Made by a program: the position numbers and the translations under genes. This document shows, one piece after another, positions 1-8,891 of a stretch of DNA of 20,541 bases. Every line of letters starts with the position of its first letter. Positions within the stretch are counted from its first letter, which is position 1. Source of the stretch: Chara braunii (lineage: Eukaryota > Streptophyta > Charophyceae > Charales > Characeae); contig BFEA01000127.1 of assembly GCA_003427395.1 (NCBI GenBank), positions 1,743,825-1,764,365 of the forward strand, in the 5' to 3' direction. Under the pieces are notes generated by a model. It was given only the letters and a program-made list of their open reading frames with translations, was not told the DNA's origin and ran no database searches.

Positions 1-1423
1 GAGGATGTACTATGGAGATTCATCCCCAAAGGCTGATGTTTTAGTTTGGGCCTTGACCTGTCTCATGGTACAGGCTTTTCTTGGACATTCGATTCAGGAC
101 TTGGGCTAGTGTCAGCTTGATCCTACAAGGATCACTTTCTGTTCTCACTGATAACAGGTCGGTTGCCGATTCGTCGGCTCACGACTCAATTCCTACTCGC
201 TCCCCAAACTCAACCTAAAAGGCTTTAGCCCTGGTGATCTTCTTGTTTGTTAAGGGTTTTCACCCGGACTTTTATTGAATGACCATTTAACAAAGGTAAT
301 GAGTATTTAATGGAGGTTGGTTGGCTGGAGGTTGGGGTTTGCATGGCTAAAGCGAGGGGTATGAGTATAGAACTGGTTGGAGTTGACTCCACGTAGTGCG
401 TGGACTCTTGTCTGACTTTTGATGTGATTGCAGGTATGTTCAAAGACTTGGGGTTTGGTTGGGCTGCCTCGTGGTCGCATATATATGTATGGCTAGGAGG
501 AGACGCACTATGACTATGAGAAGTGATCGTCACATAATTATCCCCCTCGTGCATATATATATATATATATATATATGTGCCAATGCATGTGTACCTACGT
601 GTGGAGCTAGCGTTGCCTGAAGCGCCCGCGTACTAAGGGTCAGTCGAAGGTTGGGGTGAATAGAAACGGGGGTGGGGGTATCCCTCGCCAATTCTTATTT
701 ATTTTCCTTGTTGCGATTCATCTTGGTGGAACGATAAAGTTCCGGGCGGAGGGGTCAGCATGTTGCTAGTGATGCGCCAGACAACTCACCACCGCTCCAA
801 ACTCCCTCCTGCCCTAGGGGCCGTCCTGCCCCGCACCCGTTGGGACACCTCAGGGTGCAGAAGACGGCAAGGCCCTCAGGCCGGTTTTGCGCGTGCTAAA
901 GGGTTACCCCCGTTGGCTCGCGCTTCAGCCTACGCCTGAGCGTCGAAAGATGACCCCTTGGCTCAGAGTAAGCCATCTGGGTGTGGGCACTACACAATGC
1001 GCCGTCATCGCGGTTACTCTCGTAGAACTGCATAGCGAGATAGTATGTGTAAGCCCAGCGCCCGCGGCACTCATCGCATCCCGCGCTAAAAGAGTTATGG
1101 GTCAGGCGGCGAGATCACGAGCGCGACACGACCAGTAAACTTGGGATCTTGGTAACGTGAAGCGGCACGTGGGCGGAGGACTAGCCCCGGTTAGCCTTTG
1201 GGAATCCGTGTACGGGCCTCTTTATCCCGAACGCCGGGTAGCCTATGGGTAGGATACCGGACCTCCTCCGCGCGCGCGTCGTTTGGGCTTATCCACCCCC
1301 TTTTCATTTTTGAGGGCCATCAACTAATGGGGGTTGGAGTGAGTCTCTTTTTTGCGTTTTCATAGTTGGACGTTAAGTCCGCGGCGGCCGTCAAAGTCAA
1401 ACCCCTTGATGTTCGACCGCCAC
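1..1423. other. Unassigned sequence, no supported gene
   Basis: I see no gene here. A 109-codon minus-strand ORF (225-554) and an 83-codon plus-strand ORF (887-1138) have no recognisable domain and low-complexity composition. The left part (about 1-600) is AT-richer and resembles intergenic DNA. From about 600 the base composition becomes GC- and CpG-rich, like the LTR that follows. Small foldbacks occur, for example GGAAC/GTTCC near 729-744 and GCGGAGGA (1173-1180) with TCCTCCGC (1264-1271). It could be the flank of the gypsy element, an older LTR fragment, or an additional 5' part of this LTR that the second copy lacks. Confidence 0.5.
553..576. repeat. (AT)12 microsatellite
   Basis: An uninterrupted run of twelve AT units is visible. 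A similar TA run lies at 13492-13510. No function is inferred. Confidence 0.95.
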
Positions 1424-1583
1424 GACAGCTTAAAGCTGTCTACTCAACCCCTCTGCACAGGGTGCAGAAGAGGGTGTGGTCTCCAACCGCGCACGACGGT
1501 TGTCCAGCGTCGAGAGATTTACCCTCAAGGCGTGTGTCAGCCGACACTTGAGTGTCGAATGCGACCCTCGAAATTAACGAGGG
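1424..1583. other. Cluster of short perfect hairpins upstream of the LTR
   Basis: Several inverted repeats follow one another in 160 nt: GACAGCTT/AAGCTGTC (1424-1440, 1-nt loop); an ACCCCTCTGCAC-type arm pairing with GTGCAGA and GAGGGT (about 1447-1474); CAACCG/CGGTTG (1484-1502); GTGTC/GACAC (1534-1547); CGACACT/AGTGTCG (1542-1557, 2-nt loop); and CCCTCG/CGAGGG (1565-1583). The fourth and fifth share an arm, so they cannot form together. The cluster ends about 30 nt before the LTR copy begins. Whether it is transcribed is unknown. Confidence 0.7.
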
Positions 1584-1615
1584 CCGCACGATTATGGGCA
1601 CGACATAGTACGTCA

Positions 1616-2285
1616 TCATTGCGACTGCTTGCGTACGTTTGCATTGCGAGTCGATATGAGTTAGCCCTGCGTCCGCGCGATTTTTATACTAAGTCTCGCG
1701 CGCGACGCCCATCCGATTTCCGCATCGGAAAGTTATGGGTTGGTTACCGAGGGACTAGGAGCGTTGTCGCGTTGTTCGTGTTGTGTCGTTTGTGCAATGT
1801 GTACGCGCGCGTATGTATTGTTTTTGTGTTCGTAGAGTGGTGTGCGAGTGGTGTGTGGGATGCGTCCTAGTCGACCGACGTCAAGCCACGCTTAGGACTT
1901 CAGCCCCCCAAGATGTCGGCCCTCGTGCGGGTCCGATAGACGTATTACCGCGCATACCCCCTATGCTACAGCGAACGAGAAACGCCCTCGGCTGGTCCAC
2001 TTCTACGATTGTAACCGAGTAGCTTTCGTACTGTGGACTGGTGGCTTGGCGGGGATACGCCCACCGAAGGGAGGTGACAGCTCCCGTAAGGTGGAGGTAA
2101 GCCATGCCTCACGTAGGCCCTGTCCTGTCGTAGGGGCTCGCGGGAGGTATAGCTGGCGCACTCGGCCGGAGCGGCCTAAGGAAGCTCCATTTGTGTGTCC
2201 GGGACGAGGTGGTCCAACTCCTGCGTGACGCGGCCGAAAGGGTCCCGCGCTGCCACGTGCGGTGCCGGACCGATGCGCTCGACAG
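1616..2285 (+). repeat. 5' LTR of the gypsy element
   Basis: This 670-nt block recurs at 17552-18222 at about 94-95% identity (roughly 36 differences counted by eye, one of them an indel). It ends two or three bases before the primer-binding site, which fixes it as a 5' LTR. The canonical TG...CA reading would be 1620-2284; the two copies agree over a slightly longer span, starting TCATTGCG and ending CTCGACAG. ORFs read through it in several frames but are not conserved between the copies. A good 5' splice site consensus, GAG followed by GTAAGC, lies at 2094-2102, and the second copy has GTAAGT there. Confidence 0.85.
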
Positions 2286-2286
2286 G

Positions 2287-2305
2287 TGGCGCCGTTGCCG
2301 GGGAT
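2287..2305 (+). other. Primer-binding site complementary to tRNA-Asp
   Basis: TGGCGCCGTTGCCGGGGAT begins 2 nt after the LTR-terminal CA at 2284. It is complementary over 19 nt to the 3' end of plant tRNA-Asp(GUC) including CCA, as I know that sequence. This primer is used by several plant gypsy lineages such as Athila. It primes minus-strand DNA synthesis, and its position confirms element orientation and LTR end. Confidence 0.9.
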
Positions 2306-2710
2306 AACGGAAGCCTACCGTTGTCCCTGGTGGAACGACATCCGAATAATATGAGAATGAGAGAGAACTAGGCACGTGAGTAAATATGAGAAGAACTACG
2401 AGATGGGTCGTATAGTAGTCTATATGGCTGTGTGGGTATGAATGTTGATTTGATTGATGGTTTGGTTGATGGCATGAACGAGGCGAGTATGTGAGTGAAT
2501 TCTGTGATGAGAGTGGGTCTTACTTAGGTGAACCCAAGGGAGGTAGGAAGTAGAGAGAGAAATGTCTGCCAGGTCCAGAGCGTCGGGTGCTTAGGTGGCC
2601 GGTCCCGTAGGATCATGAAGGAATGGACTGCTGAGTGGAACCTTTCGTCCTATCGCTTCTTATAAAAGGGGGATTGAAGCTGAAGGCAGTTAATCAAAAT
2701 TCCTGAGGAG
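2306..2710 (+). promoter_or_regulatory. Untranslated leader with internal TATA box
   Basis: About 400 nt separate the primer-binding site from the gag ATG, with no ORF of note. A textbook TATA motif, TATAAAAG followed by GGG, lies at 2661-2668, only 43 nt before the gag start codon, so an internal promoter giving a short-leader gag-pol RNA is possible. Two GTGAGT 5' splice-site-like motifs occur at 2376-2381 and 2491-2496. These are candidates for donors to the acceptor at 8868-8869. Packaging signals would be expected here but cannot be recognised by eye. Confidence 0.5.
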
Positions 2711-4712
2711 ATGGCGGATGGTGGGAGGAAGCTTGTAACGCTCGACGACCTCATCGATGCCCTGGATAAGCGCGAGAGGGCGTCGAGCAATGTCCCGAAG
2801 GTTGATACTTTCCACTTCAAGGGAGAACGGGTGTCCGACTGGCTGGACCTGACGGAGCAAGCACTGGTGGGGATGTCGGACAAGGTCAAGCTCCTGCGAG
2901 TCCTAAGATATGTTCTTCATAGCCACCATCAGGAAGTGGGCAAGGTCGTGGATGCCGCCAATGGTAGTTGGGCGAGGTTCAGGGACATGATGCAGAGAAA
3001 GTACAGGTTGGGGGATGGGTTGCTGACCATGGCGGATTTGGAAGCCATGAACAAGGACGACTTATCCACGATTGGGACGTTTGTGCACGCGTTTAAAAGG
3101 AAGGCGCAGAAGGTGCACGGGATCTCCGAAGAAACCCAGTGTGCCATATTTTTGGGTCTGCTTACTGGCTCGGAGGCCTCGGAGCTCACGGGTCACGGAG
3201 GGGGAAATGAGAAACTCACCTGGGCCATTATCGACAAAGGGGTGGAAGAGGGGAGCCTGGACGAGGTGGAGCAGCACCAGGTGCGGCTGCAAGGACGCAA
3301 GAGAAAGGAAAGGGACGCCAGTGCGTCCGGGACCTCAGGAGTGAAGAGGATCGTCACGGACGTATTGGCAGCGCTGGGGTATGATAATGAGGCGGAAGTG
3401 CAAAAGAGGGGAGTGACCGTAGCCCAAGGCCGGGCGTCGGGGGCAGTGGAAGAGGAGGCTAGGCGCAAGGACTATGGCGGAGAAGAGACGGGCTCCCAGA
3501 TCCTAACCAAGGCCCAGAGAAAGCAGCGAAATTTACAAGTGGGGGGTCAAGGATCCGGAAAAGGGCAGGTCCCGCAAGCGATTGCTGCGCCGCCACCTGT
3601 TGCCACGACAACGTAAGCGACGGCCGGGCCGTCATGTATGGGGCCGCCGCCGGCTTGTGGGCATTGGATGCCGCACTGTCAGCCTACATCCTGGCCCAGT
3701 TGTAATCAATGCACCTCGTGCGGGGGTAGTCAAACCCAGCCCGGGAAAATGATCCCTTATGCTGGCCTAGCGGCAAGTATGGGGCCCCCGAACTACCCTA
3801 CGGCCCAGGGTCAGTTTGTGGCCCAACCACCTCCCTCCCAACAGACCTCGCAGGTCAGCGTGGCCGGGGGAGGAAACCAAGGACAAGGCGGACAAGGCAA
3901 TGGAGGCCGAAGTCAAGGGGGTCGAGGAGGTGGTGGCCGGGGCCAAGGAGGAAATGGTGGGGGTCGCGGAGGTGGTTGGAATGGTCAAAGGGGCCAGGAC
4001 CAAGGTGGCCGGGGCGGCCAGGGAGGGGGCAAGGGTATGGGAGGCCCCGATTTGATTGGCGGAATGCCACCTGCTGGCATTGTGGCGATGTAGGCCACAC
4101 GGTGCGGTTCTGCGAGCGGCGGCGGGAGGATGAATTGTCAGGGTTAATCTCCTCTTGTATGGACGGGGACATATATGATAAGTGGGGTGAGCATATTGAC
4201 CCCAGGACCCCGGGAGGAATCAGGCAAGAGGCTCTCCGACGAGCAGCAGCGGGGCCCACAGCACCCCCGACGATGTTTAGGATGTGGCAAGAGAAGGAAG
4301 AGCCGACCATAAGGGTCGAGGAGATCGTGGGGGATAACGAGGAGGTCAACCAGCGGCTAAAGGCAGGGGCTATAAGGGAGGAGTCAATAGTCGTCGAATC
4401 GGATGATGAGGGGCAGGAAGGCGAAGGAGAGCCGACCACACTCCTCGTGGGAAGGATGGAAGATCTGCTGAAAAGGTGGGGGGATATCAGCGGAAGCTGC
4501 AAGCCCTGTGTGAAGAAGCCCAAGAGGCCAACCTGCCTGAGGTCTTCCTTTATGACTTCGGGCCAGAGCCTTCGCCAGGACAACAAGGGTGCCCAAGAGT
4601 GGTGACTGTAGAGACGGGCCCTAGGTCAGGTATGGCCTACAGACCCCCCACGTCGCATGGCAGGGTACCGCAGGCGGCTCGGACTAGGAGCCAAAACAAG
4701 GCCGGGCCTAGC
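2711..4712 (+). pseudogene. gag: gag: capsid-like domain, RGG/GGQ-rich linker, CCHC zinc knuckle (broken)
   Basis: Gag builds the virus-like particle and binds element RNA. The first segment (2711-3616, 301 codons) starts at an ATG in good context after the leader. It has a capsid-like helical pattern, with motifs FKGERVSDWLDL and GSWARFRDMMQRKY in residues 35-110. A TAA at 3614-3616 interrupts it, but the same frame continues to 4093 through a pro-rich part and a Gly/Gln/Arg-rich part (about 3860-4050). A 1-nt loss near 4050 then moves the frame to CWHCGDVGHTVRFC (4072-4113), a perfect CX2CX4HX4C nucleocapsid knuckle. A second shift, in a G run near 4480, leads to YQRKLQALCEEAQ and continues to 4712. 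The Gag to Pol boundary is not obvious; a single Gag-Pol frame is likely in the intact ancestor. Confidence 0.85.
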
Positions 4713-5540
4713 TAAGAGCCCAGTCAGGCACCCCCTCGAAAGGAGCCTTAGCCAGAACGTAGGAAAGAGGTGGTGGAGGTCCTGGTGGAAGAGGAAGAGG
4801 ATGACGATGAAGAGGATGAGAGGCTCCGATAAGAGGAGGATCATCGGGCGGAGCTAAGGGGCAAAAAGAGAGGAGCCCGGGAGCAAGCCGAGCCGAGCCT
4901 ACCCGACAGCGTACCTAAGAGGAAGAAGTACGCGGTTCGGATGGAGGAAGGTTTTGATGTGGAGCGGATGGTGGACAAGCTCCTGGAAGGCCACAATGAC
5001 CTGATGAACCTGAAGGACATCCTGGCGTCGGCACCAAGGCTCCGTGGTGAGTTGAACGGGCGACTCTCGCGAAGGTTGGTGCCAATTGTCCATCTGAGTA
5101 CGGTCCTGCCCAGAGAGGTGGAGTGGACTGAGGCAGGGACAAGGATGGACTGAAAATGTGTGGCGTGCGGGCATGTGGATTTGGTGATAAAGAACCAGAA
5201 GTGCATTGGGATGGTGGACACGGGCGCAGAAATGAATATCATCAGGGAGAAGGAGGCGGTGATGATAGGCATGGAGATCGACCGCTCGGACCATGGCATG
5301 CTGCATGGCGCCAACTGCAAGGCCGCTTTTTGCGGCACGACGTCTAATGTGATTATAGAGATTGGGAAGGTGCGAGCCAGGACGTGCTTTTTCGTCACGC
5401 CCGATGTCGATCATCCCATCCTTCAGGGAAGGTCGTTCCTGTGTCGAACGGAGATGTTGATTTTTAATAAGCACGACGGGACAATGATCCTGCTCCTATG
5501 CGACCCAGCATGCGGGAACTACGAAGTTGTCACTTGCTGA
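4713..5540 (+). pseudogene. pol: pol N-terminus: acidic linker and retropepsin-type aspartic protease (broken)
   Basis: One frame runs from 4476 to 5540 and is closed by stops at 4713 (TAA), 4749 (TAG), 4830 (TAA) and 5151 (TGA). The last replaces what looks like a tryptophan codon before KCVACGHVDLV. Between the stops lie a very acidic tract (4788-4820, run of E and D) and a basic PKRKKY patch near 4913-4930. The protease part has the active-site triad in MVDTGAEMN (DTG at 5217-5225), and later PDVDHPILQGRSFL, the hydrophobic-I-L-G type motif near the end of a retropepsin. It would cleave the Gag-Pol polyprotein. The catalytic Asp is intact; the nonsense codons are what disable this copy. 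Confidence 0.85.
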
Positions 5541-8500
5541 AACACGGGGCCGGGGAGCGGGAGGAATAGGTCCAATCTCGACTCATTCACCTTCGAGGAG
5601 AGAACGAGCGAAGACGGCTTTGGGAAGTGCCCGAGGAGGAGGACACACAGTCCCACATGAGCCATGGAATCTAAGGGGCGCGCGGTACCCCAATCCGGAC
5701 GAGGAAAAGATGGTGGTGGACTACCTGGACGGCAAGATGCGGACGCACGTGGCTGATTATTCCAGTGGGCCGTACGCGCCGTTTTGGTTTTGTTTTATTA
5801 AACCAAATGGGACGCTAAGGTGGGTGCAGGACTTGCAACGGTTAAATGCGGTGACAGTGTGGGACGCGAGATGATTGCCGAACGCGGACGCATTGTCAGA
5901 ATTGTGCGCAGGGAGGCCCATAATCTCGCTTATAGACCTCTACTCGGGGTATGACCAATTCCCCGTATACCCGCCAGACAGACCCGTAACGACAATGCAC
6001 ACTCCCAGAGGGCTGATTCATATGAACGTGGCGCCTCAAGGTTGACGAATGCAGTGGCGATGGTGCAAAGGCGTATGATCAGAGCCATGCAGACGGTCAG
6101 CCCACATATCACTCAACCCTATATCGATGACCTGGTGGTCAAAGGTCCGAAGGAGAAAGAGGAAGACGAAGTGATGCCCGGTGTGCGGTGCTTTGTCTGG
6201 AAGCATGTTCAAGACATCGATCAGACTCTGGGGTTATTGGAAGAACATAACCTGACGGCGAGCGGCCCCAAGTCGAAACATTGTATGAGAGAGGCCACGA
6301 TTCTAGGTTTTGTCCATAATGAGAGCGGACGAAGGCCTGACGTAAAGAAAACAGACAAGATTCTTGAGTGGTCGGTGCCCTTCCGTTCGATAACAGATGT
6401 GAGGAGCTTTCTTGGGACGTGCAAATTTTGGAGGAGCTTCGTGAAGGACTTTGCCACGAAGACGGAGCATTTAAGGAAGTTGGTGCGCCAGGATCAAGAA
6501 TGGGTCTGGGGCGAAGACCAAGAAGAGGCGGTTGGTATGATGAAAGGAGAGTTTAAGGAAGGAGGTTTGGTATTGGGAGCACCAAACTATGAGGCCACGG
6601 AGGAAAGACCATTCGTCATTGAGACAGATGCTGGGACAACTGCCTTGGGAGGAGTCCTGATCCAGGCAGATACTGAGGGGAAGGAGAGGCCGCTAAGATT
6701 CGAAAGTCGCACCCTCAATACAACTGAGAGGAACTACTCTCAGTTCAAGAAGGAAACGCTGGCGGTACTTCATTGCCTAAGGACCTTCCGGAACTATGTT
6801 TTTGGCAGGAGGCTTATCCTGAGGGTGGACCCTACTGCACTGGCATGTTCCCTGAAGAATTATACTCCATCTGACCCAACCGTCGCAAGATGGTTGACCT
6901 ACATTTGGATGTTTAATTTCAAGCTGGAAAGGATTCCAGGGAACAAGAACAGGGCAGATGGGTTAAGACGCATCAACTGGGACGGATCGGACGAGGAATC
7001 GATAGAAGACACGCCGCCAGTTGATGGGTTTTTGGATCAAGAGGAGGACGTCCGCCTGCACATAAACGAATGGTCCCTACGAGTGCCCAGTTGCGTCAGT
7101 CACCCCATATGGCTGACACCAAAGGGGTACGAGCAGAAGGAAGAGTTAGTCCCCAAGCCCTTTCAGGAGGAGGATCCGTGGGGAAGTAAAGATGTTGGTT
7201 GGATGATGAAGTTGGTGTTGGCAGCTACGCACAGTCTGGTGGAGGAAGTGAGGGCAATAGAGGAAGGCCCCACTCAGGTAGAGGAGCATGACCAGCTAAT
7301 GGGAGGGATGTACCTGCTCACCAATATGCTCCTACAACGAGACTTTGACCGGAAGGGCTCGTTCAGTCATGAAGAAGATGAGATTTTGGTTCCTGAAAGT
7401 CGGGACGACGAATTCGAGGAAAGAGAAATCAAGGAGGCGTTTCGGGCAGAGGAGTACGATGGGATCTACCGGGAATTGGGGTTGCTCCTATCATGTGAGA
7501 TAAGGGATAGAGATGCAAGTGCCAAGGCACAGAAGATGAGGCACCTCTATGTGGTAAGAGACGGCCACTTGTTTATAAAGCGGCAGGTCGGGAACCCCAA
7601 AAGGATCCTATATGGGAGAAACCGGCAAATTGATATCATAGCGGGCCTACATGATGGTATAGCAGGGGGGCACAGAGGGGTAAGTGCCACATGCGCGAAG
7701 ATAAGCGAGCTCTACCATTGGGACGGGATGCTAATGATGGTTATCAAATATTGCCGGTCCTGTATACCTTGCCAAGAAAGGTCAGCGCAAAGGCCTGGAG
7801 AACCCCTGCACCCAAGGTTAGAAAGGGAAGTGGGTGCGGTCGTGCACCTGGACCTGTTATTCATGCCAGCAGGGGAGAATGGGTGTAACTACATCTTCGA
7901 TGCACGGGATAACCTTACTGGGTTTGTGGACGGACGAGCTATCCGGACGAAGACTGACCCGGTTTTGGCGAACTGCATCGAGGAGTATTACCTGCGATAC
8001 CCTTTNGTCAGGGAGTTCGTGATGGATCGAGGATCAGAGTTTACCTGCAATAAGGTGAGGACGTTGCTTGCAGGGTATGGCGTAGTGACCAACTATACTA
8101 CGGCCGTACACCCTCAAGCGAACGCTCCTGTGGAGAGAGGGCACAGTACCATCACGAATCTCCTGGCTAAGTGGACAGAGGGCAAGCCTGGTCAGTGGCC
8201 GAAGTTCCTACGGGTAACTTTCGTCGTGGAGAATGTTACGGTAAAGAGGACTACCAAGTACGCGCCAGCCACGCTATGGTACGAGAGGCATGCCACCTTT
8301 CCCATAGAAAGCTTTATGAAGACGCGGAGCCGCCAGGACTTGGAGGTAAACCTGTCTTTCGAAGAACTGCTCGATATTCGGGCGCGGCAAGTGGGGACGG
8401 CCGAAGAAAGATTGCGAGAGGCCGCTGGTCAGGCGGAAAGGAGTCGCATGGAAGATAAGATGAGGTGGGACCAGATGGCACGGGTAAGAAAGGAGCCATT

Positions 8501-8702
8501 GGCAGTAGGGGATGTCGTATTATTATACGACTCCTCTTTGGAAAAGCAATGGTCAAGGAAGCTTGACAAGAGATGGTTGGGCCCCTATAGAATATTGCGG
8601 TGCAGCGAATTTGGGGGCTATCAGATCGAGGAGCTGGACGGGACAGGTTGGCAGGATTGGGTATCAGGGACCAGTCTGAAGAAGTTCGTGGCCAGGGAAT
8701 AG
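5541..8702 (+). pseudogene. pol: pol: reverse transcriptase, RNase H and integrase (two frame breaks in RT)
   Basis: This part copies RNA to DNA and integrates it. RT begins in frame 1: PNPDEEKMVVDYL, then WFCFIKPNGTLRWVQDL. A TGA at 5872-5874 interrupts, followed in the same frame by SLIDLYSGYDQF (catalytic Asp 5935-5937) and NVAPQG. A 1-nt loss near 6043 shifts to the 6042-8702 frame (886 codons), which carries YIDD (residues 27-30). RNase H acidic residues are D196, E238, D263 and D306. The integrase zinc finger is H537-X6-H544-X26-C571-X2-C574. The integrase catalytic triad is D604, D662, E698, an exact D-X35-E. A GPYRI (GPY/F) module follows; no chromodomain is evident. An n at 8006 gives one unknown residue. 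All key residues survive, so the decay is mainly in frame. Confidence 0.93.
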
Positions 8703-8823
8703 GTAAAAAATTCTACCTTCTCTAGAGTAGACTAGTCCTTGAGGTATCGCATGTTATGGTCAGGACAGGAGAGGGAGCAGGAAAAGGCATGTGTATTGTC
8801 ATAAAAACTTGATGAACCGAGGG

Positions 8824-8869
8824 CTAACCTTGTTGTGTGCCTGCTTGCTTTCTCTCGCCTGTTGTGCAG
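8824..8869 (+). promoter_or_regulatory. Candidate 3' splice site for the downstream ORF
   Basis: In the 189-nt gap between the pol stop (8700-8702) and the ORF3 ATG (8892) there is a plant-type branch point CTAAC (8824-8828), then a pyrimidine-rich stretch, then GCAG with the AG at 8868-8869. The spacing of about 40 nt and the order fit a functional acceptor. Possible donors are GTAAGC in the LTR (2097-2102) or GTGAGT in the leader (2376, 2491). Splicing is inferred, not shown. Confidence 0.5.
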
Positions 8870-8891
8870 GTCTGACTTTTCGAAGACAACC

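Noticed and set aside
225-554. 109-codon minus-strand ORF
   Set aside because: Low-complexity Ser/Thr/Pro-rich peptide, no domain, runs into the AT microsatellite.
1352-1870. 172-codon ORF across the LTR edge
   Set aside because: It spans the boundary of the LTR and the frame is not kept in the second copy; a chance ORF in GC-rich DNA.
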